27,524 nucleotides of DNA from a virus: positions 1-27,524 of IMG/VR virus record IMGVR_UViG_3300025131_000327; one strand, given 5' to 3'. This document shows, piece after piece, positions 1-9,500 of the stretch. The position numbers and the translations under genes are program-made. Below the pieces are notes generated by a model. The model saw only the letters and a program-made list of their open reading frames with translations, did not search any database and was not told where the DNA came from. Positions within the stretch are counted from its first letter, which is position 1, and the number at the start of each line of letters is the position of its first letter.

Positions 1-279
1 CAATCTAGGAACTATGGCAGATAATTCGTGAGTTTTAAGATCAAACAACGTTCCAATTTCGGGCCCAATAAAATACTTTCCCAATATTTCTGAAAAATTT
101 GCTTTACGTGACAGCGATATATGATGTGTATGGAATGCATGTCTTTTTTGGTCCAGCTGGCTTTCACTAGGGCCCTTGTTGGTTGTTACTTTCTGCAAGT
201 TTCCAACCAACCAACATTGTTCTGCTCTCCTTACACGAGAAGAATATTCATTTTTATTTGCATTTTTCTTCTTTCCCAT
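1..279 (-). CDS. N-terminal part of an unidentified structural/baseplate-region protein, cut by the left edge
   Basis: The frame stays open from an ATG at 279 to the first base of the window, giving 93 codons with no stop. The ATG follows directly on the stop codon of the gp53-like gene, and a GGGAG sequence 8 bases upstream, inside the end of that gene, serves as ribosome-binding site. The visible part is a basic, lysine- and asparagine-rich start (MGKKKNANKNEYSSRV), then a region with several histidines (about residues 51-56), then a more ordered stretch ending IGTLFDLKTHELSAIVPRL. I do not recognise the family. Its place directly after a gp53-like baseplate gene, in the same operon, suggests a baseplate or other tail-tip component, but that is inference from position only. 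Confidence 0.7.
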   Translation of the reverse strand, partial: MGKKKNANKNEYSSRVRRAEQCWLVGNLQKVTTNKGPSESQLDQKRHAFHTHHISLSRKANFSEILGKYFIGPEIGTLFDLKTHELSAIVPRL

Positions 280-624
280 TTAGGCAACTCCCATAAGAGA
301 AGCAACAGAGTCCATTTCAAGAGGGATAATTATTTCTTCACCGATTTTAATATGATGTTCGGTGGGCGAATTGTTAAACATAGCAATAACCCACCAATAA
401 GACGCATCACCATAAAAATCATGAGCCAATTTATAAAATCGATCTCCGCGAGACCATGTATAACTTTCATAACTTAAGTTTTCCAACATAGTATCAGTAA
501 TTCGTTCAAATTTAGGTGTTCCAAATAACGATACGGAATTTAGATTTCTCCTTTCTTTGATCTGTTTAAACATGTCTTCTTTTGACAATCTAACAGTATC
601 TCTACTGGCATATCTATCTGGCAT
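280..624 (-). CDS. gp53: gp53-like baseplate wedge protein (LysM-type small baseplate protein)
   Basis: The protein has 114 residues. Its second half reads DRFYKLAHDFYGDASYWWVIA followed by a loop and IKIGEEIIIP, the pattern of LysM-like modules in T4 gp53 and related small baseplate proteins of contractile tails: an aromatic-rich helix, YG-D, WW-IA, then a G-x-x-I-x-I-P strand. The N-terminal half (RYASRDTVRLSKEDMFKQI) looks like an extended arm. T4 gp53 is larger (about 196 residues), so this is a compact version. It lies 14 bases after the gp48/gp54-like gene and just before another gene in the same operon, consistent with a baseplate assembly block. A P2 gpX-like LysM tail protein is the other reading; both place it at the baseplate. 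Confidence 0.7.
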   Translation of the reverse strand: MPDRYASRDTVRLSKEDMFKQIKERRNLNSVSLFGTPKFERITDTMLENLSYESYTWSRGDRFYKLAHDFYGDASYWWVIAMFNNSPTEHHIKIGEEIIIPLEMDSVASLMGVA

Positions 625-638
625 AGTTTCTACTCCGA

Positions 639-1661
639 TTATTTGTTACCATATGGAAAGTTGCCAAACCCTTTTGGATCCACGTTTGTTTTCTTATTCT
701 TTGTCAGGTTTTTTTGGATTTTTTGCGCATTCGCTAATTTTGCTCTTGCAGCAGTTCCCTTCTGCGCAGCAGCCAGACCGGCGGCCACCCCTTTGGCGGC
801 GGCGTAGGACTTAGCAGCGGCTTTTATCGCTTTTTTGGCATTTGCCACCTTCTTCCCCGCCTTGGAATTTGCGCCGACATCAACTGTTGTTTGCGTTCCC
901 AAATCATGCTGATGAAGAACTGAAAATTCTGATGACATCTGAATCTCATGAGGGATAATAAAAGGAGACGAGGCTACATAATCCTCAAACTCTTCCGGGC
1001 GAGGAGTGCCCAAAGGTGGCGGAACGTGTGGATCAAGCTTTTTAGAGCCTCCATAGAACCAAGGCGCCCGATCACTAAATTGTGGATTAACTTGTAAAGA
1101 TCCGGGCACAACCAAAAGGCCGGCTTCTGCTGCGTTTCCATTTCCCGTATAATTAACAAATTTTCTCATCGGCCAGCCCTTAGCACGAGATCTTTTCTGT
1201 GTTTTTTCTAAGCTTTGCACAGATGTATCAGCTATCAAGTTCATAAATTTCATTTTCAACAAAGGAGGTGAAGCAAGTGTTGTTGCTGAGAATTTTTCCG
1301 GGGTTTTGGATCCTTTTTTCTGTTCATAAATAAACTTCTTATATGAGGGATACATCATTTTAATATAATCCTGAACTCTTTTCCAATTTTCCCAAGCTTC
1401 TGCATGTGATTCTGCGACAACAGTCCATGCTAAGTTAATTTTTCTTTTTGTGCCTTGATAAGTTGCGATAGGATCCATGCGACCATATACATCTTGCTCA
1501 TTAAAAGAAACATTATATGATTCGCTATAATCAGTTATAAAAGCTTTAAATTTAACAACTCTCTTGGTGGGCAAATGATAAAATTCCAAATATATTCCAT
1601 TATTCTCAACAATTTTATCTGTACCACCTCTGAGGCCATGTTTAAAATATCCGACTGCCAT
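639..1661 (-). CDS. Probable baseplate tail-tube junction protein (gp48/gp54-like)
   Basis: The protein has 340 residues. The N-terminal 120 residues are the best-structured part: beta-strand-like segments (IYLEFYHLPTKRVVKFKAFI), then NEQDVYGRMDPIATYQGTKRKI, then a helical ENWKRVQDYIKMMYP stretch. This pattern of a beta sandwich with YGR-DPI-x-x-YQGT-R is one I associate with tube-initiator or baseplate proteins of contractile tails. Residues from about 265 on are alanine/lysine-rich, low complexity and probably flexible. The position directly after the tape measure gene and before the gp53-like gene matches T4, where genes 48 and 54 follow gene 29, and the length lies between those two T4 proteins. 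I cannot say which of the two it corresponds to. Confidence 0.5.
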   Translation of the reverse strand: MAVGYFKHGLRGGTDKIVENNGIYLEFYHLPTKRVVKFKAFITDYSESYNVSFNEQDVYGRMDPIATYQGTKRKINLAWTVVAESHAEAWENWKRVQDYIKMMYPSYKKFIYEQKKGSKTPEKFSATTLASPPLLKMKFMNLIADTSVQSLEKTQKRSRAKGWPMRKFVNYTGNGNAAEAGLLVVPGSLQVNPQFSDRAPWFYGGSKKLDPHVPPPLGTPRPEEFEDYVASSPFIIPHEIQMSSEFSVLHQHDLGTQTTVDVGANSKAGKKVANAKKAIKAAAKSYAAAKGVAAGLAAAQKGTAARAKLANAQKIQKNLTKNKKTNVDPKGFGNFPYGNK

Positions 1662-1673
1662 TAGTTATTTCCT

Positions 1674-4600
1674 CTAAGCCATACTTTCATTAAGCTTTTT
1701 ATTAAGTTTCCGTGTGAATGCATGCAACGAATCATCAGTTGCTTTTATATTATTGTGTGTTATTTTTAATTCAAGTTCAATTTTATTCTGCTTTTGAATA
1801 TCAATAACAGCTTTCGAAAGCGCTTGCACGGCTGAAGCTGCAGCCTTGGCATTTCCCGGTGTTATTTTTGCAATTTGCTCAAACACATCTGTTGTAGTGG
1901 TTACAATCTTGGGATCAATATCCCCCATTGCTATTAAGTTATCTTTCAAATCTCCTACTGATTTGGACATGCCAACAAGCTTTTTTATAGTATCTCCCTC
2001 AATAGATTCTATAGCGCTGGCAACTCCAAAAATAAACCCTGCTAAAGCGTTAGACGGTCCTAAACCAAAGAAAGAGGTAATTGCGGTCACAATTGAGAGC
2101 AATTGCAGGGCGGCCAACGATACAGTTAATATACCGACTGCGCCGGCAAACTTCACAAGCGAGGACGCGGCAGTTCCCAGTTTTCCAATCCCGATATCAT
2201 TCAGGAAAGAACCCAAAGTCTTATTAAGCAACGCCATTCCGGCGCCGGCTGCTGCTGATGCTGCGCCGACTGCGACCAAAACAACAGAAAAGGCGAGCAA
2301 TATGACTCCCGCGACTATGTAAGCAGCAAACGACGCAGCAACCGCCCATGCAGAAAGAGTTAGTACCGCCATAGCCCCGGCTACCGCCACCATTCCCAAT
2401 GCAATTTTAAGCAAATCAACATCTTGCAGGCTTGTAAAAGCGCCAACAAGAATCGACATTCCAAAAGCAGCTACAGCAATTCCAATACCGATCAGCAGTA
2501 TTGCCGCACCAAATGCGAGCAATGGAATAGTTGCGCCGGCGAGCGCTGGTGCCGCAAAAGCCAATATGGCCACTATTGCAACCATTCCACCCATAAAAAC
2601 AAGAAGAGCATATGTAACAGCGTGAATTTTATCCACCGACATCCCGTCAAATGACTTAACAAACAGTGCCATTCCTTTTGCGGCGATATAAATACCTGCG
2701 CCAATCATAACTATTGCGGCGCCGAAAGCTAACAATGCTACTGCGATCGATAGTATTTGTTTGGCTTTTATCTTCGAAAGATCTCTCAAAAATCTGCCTC
2801 TACGCTTAGGTGGCTTCTTGTCGGCGACCGGTGCCGGAGAAGTATCCTTGGGTATGAGACCCCCCCCTTTTCCGGGCATCTTTTTGCCGAGGAGAAAACT
2901 CCCTACCCCCATGGCTTTTATGGCCGTTGCACCTGCTTTCATAGCGGCCATGGCCATCGTTGTCTTTCTGATCGCTACAGCAAGAGCCACAAAACCTGCA
3001 GTACCCAAAATTACCCACTTTAACCACGGAGTGCTTAAAACCTTTGCAAGCAGTTTTGTCATCCAAGTCAGCGCATCAATCACAGGCTTAAATGCAACTG
3101 CAAGGTTTTGCATGGCAACCTGAAACTGTTTTGAAACATCTTTGGTCGCTACTTGCCTAGCCTTAAACTGATCAATAGTCAAACCAGCGTCTTTTGCTTT
3201 TTTCTCCATAATCGCAAGATTTTCTGCAGATGTTCCAAACAATTTCATAGCTTTCGTCATATCCGTTATTCCAACAGACGAAGCCAACGCTTTCTTTTCA
3301 AAACGGCTCATATGAGAAAACTGTTTTCCGGACATTTTCAAAGAATTCTGAAGCATTTTGATTCTTTCGCCTTCTGTGGCGTTGAGCATTTGAATCGAAT
3401 TCAAATAATCTCCGCCCAATAACGAATTCATGCGACCAACGGATTCGGCGGCAGAATCATATGTATCAAATTTGGAAGCCAAGCCGGTTAATTCGGAAAT
3501 CGCCAAACCAGTTGCAGCAGATTGGGCGGCTAAATTTTTGAAGACTTTTATGGCGCGGTCTTTTGTAAAAGCAGCGAGAGAGGCCATGGCAGGGCCAAAT
3601 TCGCTCATAATCTTCTTGGTCATATGTGGGCCCAAAGCTGTACCGGTTGCATACAAGTCCACTTGGAGTTGTTCTGCTGCTTTAGCAGAAAATCCCATAC
3701 CTTTTGTTGCGGTATTTAAGTTCTCGGTTATGTCGACACCGAAATTCTCGAACAGCGCAACAGTTTGACCTAAAGACACTCTTGTTTCGGCGCTGACCAT
3801 ATTGAAGTTAACAAAACTTCCCGCAAGTTTGTTCATTCCCGCGGCTGCTTCTGCCATTAAAAGGCCTGATTGTGCGGCGGTATTCATGGCGGTCGACAAT
3901 TCCTGATTGAACTCTCCAGTTCCTCCAGTAGTCTTGGCCAATTCTGCTCGATGAGTATCATAAGCCATGGTCATCTCAATTATATTTCCAACCATCGCAA
4001 AGAACATGGTGTTAAGAGCGGCCATTGGATTTCTTGCATATGCACCAGCTTTTCCAACTAATTCCAAGCCTTTAGCAAGGGCAGGGGATTTTGCGACTGC
4101 CTTGCCCATGGCTTCATTTGATTCGTTCTGAACTGCTAGATCCTTTTTCTTTGAGATCTGCATTTTTGACTCAGTTGCTATATTCTTTATCAGTTGTTTT
4201 TCGCCGACGGCGAGGGCTTCAGTCAATTTCTCTTGATTCTCTATTGCCCCAGAGTGCAAGTCAATTTTCTCTTCGAGTATCTCGTTAGCTCGTTGAAGAG
4301 CGGCAGTTTCCTTTTCTACCGCTTTGTCCATTTTCTTGGCATCACCGGTGTATGCCTTCTTCATTGCATTCAAAGCCTCTTGTGCTATTGTCTGTGCTGT
4401 CGTAGCGGCTGTTATTTCCCTTTGCCCCGCTGTAGCAGCAGCCTCAATAGCAACTTGCTGATTGAGGATGGCCAGCATATCCTCCTGTTCTTTCCTCCGC
4501 AATTCCGATAGCTGAATTTCATTTTGGATCTTATCTGCATGAAGGCCAAGCTGGGTATCTAATTGGATCCGGAGTTCCAGATCTCTCTTCATCTGCTCGG

Positions 4601-4727
4601 AGCCTCTTTCCCTTTCTTCTCGCAGTTTCATCATGGCCGCGGCTATTGCATCTGCACCCGCGGCTGTTTGGCCACCGGAAGGATCATCGGCAGTGTAAAA
4701 TATATTTATTGGTCTCCAATCGGACAT
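1674..4727 (-). CDS. Tail tape measure protein (T4 gp29 position)
   Basis: With 1017 residues this is the longest gene in the window. The first 200 residues are charged, alanine/glutamate/glutamine-rich and clearly coiled coil. A mixed helical region follows. From about residue 560 there is a series of long hydrophobic glycine/alanine-rich segments, several repeating a pattern like LLAFGAAIxxIGxGI followed by AAxGM. The last 70 residues are hydrophilic and helical. Coiled coil plus repeated membrane-like helices is typical of tape measure proteins, which set tail length inside the tube and may enter the host inner membrane during DNA ejection. It lies between the gp26-like frameshift pair and the gp48/gp54-like gene, the position of gene 29 in T4. 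No lysozyme or peptidase motif is apparent to me. Confidence 0.85.
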   Translation of the reverse strand: MSDWRPINIFYTADDPSGGQTAAGADAIAAAMMKLREERERGSEQMKRDLELRIQLDTQLGLHADKIQNEIQLSELRRKEQEDMLAILNQQVAIEAAATAGQREITAATTAQTIAQEALNAMKKAYTGDAKKMDKAVEKETAALQRANEILEEKIDLHSGAIENQEKLTEALAVGEKQLIKNIATESKMQISKKKDLAVQNESNEAMGKAVAKSPALAKGLELVGKAGAYARNPMAALNTMFFAMVGNIIEMTMAYDTHRAELAKTTGGTGEFNQELSTAMNTAAQSGLLMAEAAAGMNKLAGSFVNFNMVSAETRVSLGQTVALFENFGVDITENLNTATKGMGFSAKAAEQLQVDLYATGTALGPHMTKKIMSEFGPAMASLAAFTKDRAIKVFKNLAAQSAATGLAISELTGLASKFDTYDSAAESVGRMNSLLGGDYLNSIQMLNATEGERIKMLQNSLKMSGKQFSHMSRFEKKALASSVGITDMTKAMKLFGTSAENLAIMEKKAKDAGLTIDQFKARQVATKDVSKQFQVAMQNLAVAFKPVIDALTWMTKLLAKVLSTPWLKWVILGTAGFVALAVAIRKTTMAMAAMKAGATAIKAMGVGSFLLGKKMPGKGGGLIPKDTSPAPVADKKPPKRRGRFLRDLSKIKAKQILSIAVALLAFGAAIVMIGAGIYIAAKGMALFVKSFDGMSVDKIHAVTYALLVFMGGMVAIVAILAFAAPALAGATIPLLAFGAAILLIGIGIAVAAFGMSILVGAFTSLQDVDLLKIALGMVAVAGAMAVLTLSAWAVAASFAAYIVAGVILLAFSVVLVAVGAASAAAGAGMALLNKTLGSFLNDIGIGKLGTAASSLVKFAGAVGILTVSLAALQLLSIVTAITSFFGLGPSNALAGFIFGVASAIESIEGDTIKKLVGMSKSVGDLKDNLIAMGDIDPKIVTTTTDVFEQIAKITPGNAKAAASAVQALSKAVIDIQKQNKIELELKITHNNIKATDDSLHAFTRKLNKKLNESMA

Positions 4728-4789
4728 AAGTGTTTATCTCCATAGAACACAGTTATATACAATAATTAGGGAAGAACAGAAATAATATG

Positions 4790-4975
4790 TTATTTTGCGG
4801 AGGCTTTTTTCATTTCATCGGCTTCGGCTTGGAGTTGTTTTGTTAAACGCTTCAGGAACCAGCGACGAATTGTTATAGGCAAGTTATAAGATTCAAAGAA
4901 AGACCACCCTCCATGATACTTCAGGAGAAACAGTTCTTCATAGACACCTTCAATGTATTCTTCATTTAGGCCAAA
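4790..4975 (-). CDS. Second-frame extension of the gp26-like protein (gp51-position; probable frameshift product)
   Basis: This open frame overlaps the end of the gp26-like gene and encodes about 61 residues with strong protein character: FGLNEEYIEGVYEELFLLKY, then HGGWSFFESYNLPITIRRWF and a lysine/glutamate-rich helical end. It lacks a convincing start of its own. The only in-frame upstream candidates are a TTG at 5044 and a GTG at 5029, neither with a good ribosome-binding site, and the ATG that overlaps the gp26 stop is in another frame. A run of seven T (minus strand, 4979-4973) just before the zero-frame stop would let ribosomes enter this frame by a +1 or -2 slip, giving a fusion of about 336 residues. 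The place between tube and tape measure is where tail assembly chaperones made by frameshifting are encoded in many phages. A separate gp51-like product is the alternative. Confidence 0.6.
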   Translation of the reverse strand, partial: FGLNEEYIEGVYEELFLLKYHGGWSFFESYNLPITIRRWFLKRLTKQLQAEADEMKKASAK

Positions 4976-5801
4976 AAAAGTCCGTGGTGAGAGGAACCTC
5001 GAGGTCCTCGCAATGGCCGCAATCGTCACATTGGAATTTCGCAATTAAGCTTGTATTTGGGTTAACTTTATCATAAACATTTCTCAAGGTTCGTGAATCT
5101 GAAATTGGCATATTATCGACAAAGTAGTCAATAACTTTCTTATCTTCATATCCATTAACCGACTGAATCATCAATTTAAGCTGATGTGTCAGATTGTTTG
5201 ATTCTTTGCTTTTCTTATCAAAGTTCTTCAGAACCTCTTTTTCTTCTTTGCCGCGAAACAGCTTTACAACGCATTCAGCTTTCGTATTCGGAAGAACAAT
5301 TTTAAAGAGAGAGTCTCCAACAAAATTTGTGTTTTCAACTTCTTCTTCTCCGTAATCCATGGAAATACATTCTTCCAAGTCGAATTCTTCTTCTTGTTCT
5401 TCGCCACAAGAAGGGCATAAAACCTTTGCGTTGTAATATGAGCCATATCCTGAAATTCTTGCTTGAATCAGGATTGCGTTTTTATCTCCAAGAAGAATAT
5501 CCTCAACTCTGATCTTTTTGTTAAGGATCAGGCTTTGAGCCAAACGATCAAGGACAATTCTTTTCTTGATCAAGTTCGGAGAAGTTAAAATATCCTCATC
5601 TTTTGCCGTCATGAAGCGAATTTCAAGAGAATCCTGCTCATAAAGAGGATGCCCTTCAGCATAGTATCGGCCTTTTGATGGAAGATCGACATGCATCGTG
5701 GGAACAACAAAGTTTAAGGGATCTTGTAAGTTTTGGGAAAGAATGGGGCTGTCTTCATTAGGAGCCGCCCCAAGCCGCTCCTCGTTATTTCTAACTGACA
5801 T
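4962..5801 (-). CDS. gp26: gp26-like baseplate/tail assembly protein with two zinc-knuckle cysteine pairs
   Basis: The protein has 279 residues. An N-terminal extension leads into VDLPSKGRYYAEGHPLY (about residues 38-54) and EIRFMTAKDEDILTSPNLIKK, the typical opening of the T4 gp26-type base plate family. CPSCGEE near residue 133 and CDDCGHCE near residue 261 supply two CxxC pairs that probably bind one zinc ion together. It follows the tube gene and precedes the gp51-position frame and the tape measure gene, matching the T4 order 26-51-...-29. The protein ends FFWPK, and the codons for FF lie in a seven-T run that may be a frameshift site. The role is assembly of the baseplate hub or of the tape measure/tube complex. 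Confidence 0.75.
   Translation of the reverse strand: MSVRNNEERLGAAPNEDSPILSQNLQDPLNFVVPTMHVDLPSKGRYYAEGHPLYEQDSLEIRFMTAKDEDILTSPNLIKKRIVLDRLAQSLILNKKIRVEDILLGDKNAILIQARISGYGSYYNAKVLCPSCGEEQEEEFDLEECISMDYGEEEVENTNFVGDSLFKIVLPNTKAECVVKLFRGKEEKEVLKNFDKKSKESNNLTHQLKLMIQSVNGYEDKKVIDYFVDNMPISDSRTLRNVYDKVNPNTSLIAKFQCDDCGHCEDLEVPLTTDFFWPK
4973..4979 (-). promoter_or_regulatory. Candidate +1/-2 ribosomal frameshift site (seven-T run)
   Basis: On the minus strand the zero frame reads GAC TTT TTT TGG CCT AAA TGA. A phenylalanine tRNA on the second TTT can re-pair perfectly one base forward (+1) or two bases back (-2), and the next codon then becomes GGC, which opens the 61-codon second frame. The -1 frame stops after two sense codons (TTG GCC TAA), so the common -1 type of shift would give no extension here. 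The alternative is an indel error or a real mutation in the homopolymer. Confidence 0.5.
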
Positions 5802-5836
5802 CTAACACCTCATCGGTTAAGTTAATTTATTCTCGA

Positions 5837-6487
5837 TCAATCGCTATTTTTTGGGCGGGTACCCCAATCAAAACCTTTTTCGGTCAATCCCTTGGATTCA
5901 ATCTGGCTCACAAGAGCTGGATCAGATGGAGGCTGTTGAATCCCGCCTGCTTCTATCGATGCCCAATCATAGCGACACGTTATTGTGCATGTCATAAAAT
6001 CATCTGCTGAATAATCGAATTCGCCACCGAAAACAACTTTTTGAATCCACGGATTGTGGAAAAAATATGCTTCCGTAACTTGACCAGCAGAATCCAATTG
6101 CTGAACTTCAAGTTTCCCTAAAGCTGCGGCGGATCTAGCCTTCGTCACACCTGCAGAAGTTGCCGCATTGAGGCCTGATGGGAGGACATATCCGGCAGCT
6201 TGAACTGCTTGGTACAGAAATAACGAGGCATTACCTTCGTCGGCGGTTTCTTCAGATCCTGCAATATCGATAAAAGTCACATCAACTGTATTCCAGACCA
6301 CAGGGCCCGGGTACCAAAACGAATGTCCCAATATTTTATGCTCTTTCTCTGTCGTTGACCATTCAGGTTTTGCAACCTTTTGAATCACATATTGCTGAAC
6401 AACATTCCCGTTTCCAACGTTTGCAACCCACCGAAATTTCCTTTTCGGCTCAATATTTCTCATATGCCAAAATTTATTACTAGGCAT
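5837..6487 (-). CDS. gp19: Tail tube protein gp19
   Basis: The protein has 216 residues and the tail tube family pattern: an N-terminal arm, a beta strand NVVQQYVIQKVAKPEW, then HKILGHSFWYPGPVVWNTVDVTFID (the beta hairpin and loop that build the tube ring), and at the C-terminus EAYFFHNPWIQKVVFGGEFDY, DDFMTCTITCRYDW. These match T4 gp19, which polymerises as stacked hexamers on the baseplate under control of the tape measure protein. T4 gp19 is about 163 residues; the extra length here sits mainly in a central insertion (about residues 105-135, alanine/serine-rich). It follows the sheath gene after 54 bases, as 18-19 do in T4. The start has an excellent ribosome-binding site, AGGAGG. Confidence 0.9.
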   Translation of the reverse strand: MPSNKFWHMRNIEPKRKFRWVANVGNGNVVQQYVIQKVAKPEWSTTEKEHKILGHSFWYPGPVVWNTVDVTFIDIAGSEETADEGNASLFLYQAVQAAGYVLPSGLNAATSAGVTKARSAAALGKLEVQQLDSAGQVTEAYFFHNPWIQKVVFGGEFDYSADDFMTCTITCRYDWASIEAGGIQQPPSDPALVSQIESKGLTEKGFDWGTRPKNSD

Positions 6488-6541
6488 TTATATTGCCCTC
6501 CTATGTTCTTGCCTTTACTAGTATATAGTATCCTTTAGTTA

Positions 6542-9500
6542 TTATTCTGGAAATTGAGCGCCTGTTTTTGTAATAATAAAGTCGAGAGCAATAAATTCAA
6601 TTGCGCGAGCCGGCTTTATAAACAATTTTGCATAAAGAATGTTTTGGTCAATCATATCCGGTGTTGTTGTAGTTCCATCGAGAACAAACTTATAATCAAC
6701 AATTCCCAAACCATCTTTCACTTCTTCCAAAATTCCTTTTGCATCACCAGAGAAGCTATTCCAAGTTGATTCAACATTTTGTTCAAACAGCACATTTCTC
6801 GCTACTGCGCCAATTTTCCGCTTAAGGTAAATCAACAAACGACGAACATTAATCCTATCCAAAGCGCTTCGTTCCAATTGAAGAGTTTTTTGTCCGAAGA
6901 CAACAATTCCTTCAGCCGGGAAGTTTGCAATTGGGTTAATTCCATGATCATAAAGTTCATCTCTTTCCGCGGAAGTTAAGCGATCCTTAACATTGACAAC
7001 CCTCAATCCTGTTGTGCCATCTGAAAGCCCACCGCGGGAGAAGCCTGCAGGAGCGAACCAAACTTCTGAAGTTTGTTTAACTCTTCCAAAAACGCCCATC
7101 ATCGCAACTGTTGGAGGACTCGCAACAACAGATCTTGTTCTTCCATCGTGAATATCAACCCATGGATAGAATGTTGCGGCATAACTATGAATAGTTGTAC
7201 TAAGATTATCTCTTCTGTCGGCGACTGCGCCTGAAACTGTACCTCGCTTTCCGGTTGCCGTCAATTCCGAAGGCCTAATGTCTTCGATGGGGCGATAACC
7301 AGAATCAATATCTAAAATTGCTAAAGCATCACCACGGTCTCGGCAATAATCTGCTAATTTAGTGTTCAAGGTTGAATCAACCAATCCCGGAACTGCTGCA
7401 AGATTAAAATCTAAGAATTCTGGATCTCTCAGCATTTTTATGGCTGTTAAGACTGAGTACCAAGCATAGTTGCCGCGGCCATCAGTGCTCGAACCACCGT
7501 CTTTTGCAATATTAACAATTGAGAACGGATTTTTCTGTTTAATATCAACTCCGTCAAAACCGCCGTGCATCGGCATCGTAAAGGCTTTATATCCAGCATC
7601 TAACACGACTTTCCAGCCGTCGCCGCTTTGATACCTATATGCTGCCACTTTGTTTGATCCTTCTGCTTTATAATATGCTCCCAGTTGGGTTATTGATTTA
7701 AATCCAGTCACTGTATTTACCCTAGAACCGGTTGCGTAGATAGCATTATCTGTCCAACCTTTTGTAGAGCTTGAAGCTTGTCTTACATCGTCCAAAGAAA
7801 AGGCAAATGTGCGGAAAGTCGTAGAATTATCTGCTATCCATGAATCTTTTTCCTCTTCAAGTGGATAAGTTAGATCAGCATATGCGGGGGAGGGGTATCT
7901 TCCCGAATCTGCTCTAGAAGTTCTAATACCGAAATAGGCATTTTTTGCCAATCCACGCGTAGCGTTTGAAGCTGTTACGCGCAGAAGATAATCCGGCCAG
8001 ACCAAAGAGCCTGTAAATCGATATTTGTTAAGGGCCTTTTCACCGTTGCCAGTTTGGTCGAAAATATAAGAAGTAGCCTCGCCCTGATTATAGGAAGTAG
8101 TATCGTAGGCATAAGAACTGGCATAATCAGTATATCCAAAGGTCGTCTGTGCTGGGCCACCGGTACTTCCGGAGAAAATCTGGAATTTCTTTCTTCTTGC
8201 TGGGCCGAGGAATCCAAACGGAAGAAGTTTTGCATCGACGCCACCTGCTTTTACAGTTGGATGAACGTCAACTCGAACATATCTTGAATTGTTTGGATAG
8301 TCTCCGTAAATTTCAATTTTATCATTAGTATAATCCCACTTAAGGTATTGATCTCCAATAACTCTTCCGATAAATCTAGCAGATCGCGGGTTCAGGTTGA
8401 CTGACTCAAAAGATTCAAGAAGAACCGGATTGTCATCAGAATCACCTAGGGATCTAACTTCCACGTTAAAAGTTCCATAAGGATCGGCATCCTGATCGAT
8501 GGCTGTATAGGTAATATTTGAAATAGAGATTTTTAAATTCTTTGAAGCCCACGATCCTTCGGTTAGCCCGATAATCCTAAATAGTCTCTGTGTGGGAGTA
8601 TTAAGTGGATCAAATTCAGAAGCTATTCCCAAATCCTGTGAGATTACGTATCCCGTTTTTGCGGCTTTGGCAGGATAGCGATAATTACCCTTTTCAACAC
8701 TTCCCTGAACCAAAGGAGAAATAAACGCGTAAGTTCCGAACCCTGTTCCAGCCGAATCAGACAATTCTTTAATGTTGTCTTCAAAAGTCTCTCCAAGCCA
8801 ATAAAGCTCACTTTTGCCCGAATCAACCACGGTTGAGTTTGTCTCAATAGGGCTAGTATTAAAAACTTTACGAATAAAGTTGCCCTTGCTGGGATCCATT
8901 GAAACTCGCATAGTTTTTACAGTCTTGCCATCAAAACCGCCGGCTGTCGAGGAAGTAAGTTGCAACTGGATATCCGCCGTGTGCATTTGTCCTGAAAAAG
9001 GTAACAATTGTTTTGTCCGTGGGGTGGTGGACGCGCTCATAACGGATATTCCAGATCCTGAATTCATATAAAAGACTGCGGCTAAAGAACCAGTTCCATG
9101 TATAGCTCCCAGCGGCCACGCTTTATCGGCTGCTGATGAGGATGGAAGTAGCCAGAGCCCGTAAGCTCCACCATTATCAGTTAAGAGTGTAGCCGGAGTG
9201 GTTTTCGTGGTTTGCCAACCGGCTTGGCCATAAGTTGTACTAGTATCTACGTTGGGATGCTGTACGCCACCCAGACGAAGAAAGGTTACGGGAGCGGAAT
9301 TTCGAAGATAAGCCAAAGCAGCATATGCTCCATAATCCGGCGCAGTTCTATTTTCCCCACGCCAAAGATCCGAATCCGCAAATCCGCCGGGGGAAGGAAC
9401 GCCAAATGTTCTCGTGAATTCATCAACACTAGAGACAACGACCGGCTTAAGTATCGGCCCAAATTGTGATCGCCCGACAATAACCGGACCGACTTCCGAC

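Noticed and set aside
121-477. Plus-strand open frames here and throughout the window (for example 1846-2322, 2761-3123, 3430-3768, 13637-13966, 26028-26288)
   Set aside because: They lie opposite well-supported minus-strand genes, lack ribosome-binding sites and have composition of reverse-complement shadows (runs of Ser, Cys, Phe, Ile).
2424-3123. Apparent repeated DNA in the middle of the tape measure gene
   Set aside because: Similarity is at the level of hydrophobic Gly/Ala-rich peptide periodicity expected in tape measure proteins, not exact DNA repeats.
4920-4965. ATG overlapping the gp26 stop (ATGA) as start of the next gene
   Set aside because: It is out of frame with the conserved-looking second frame and yields only about 14 codons before a stop.
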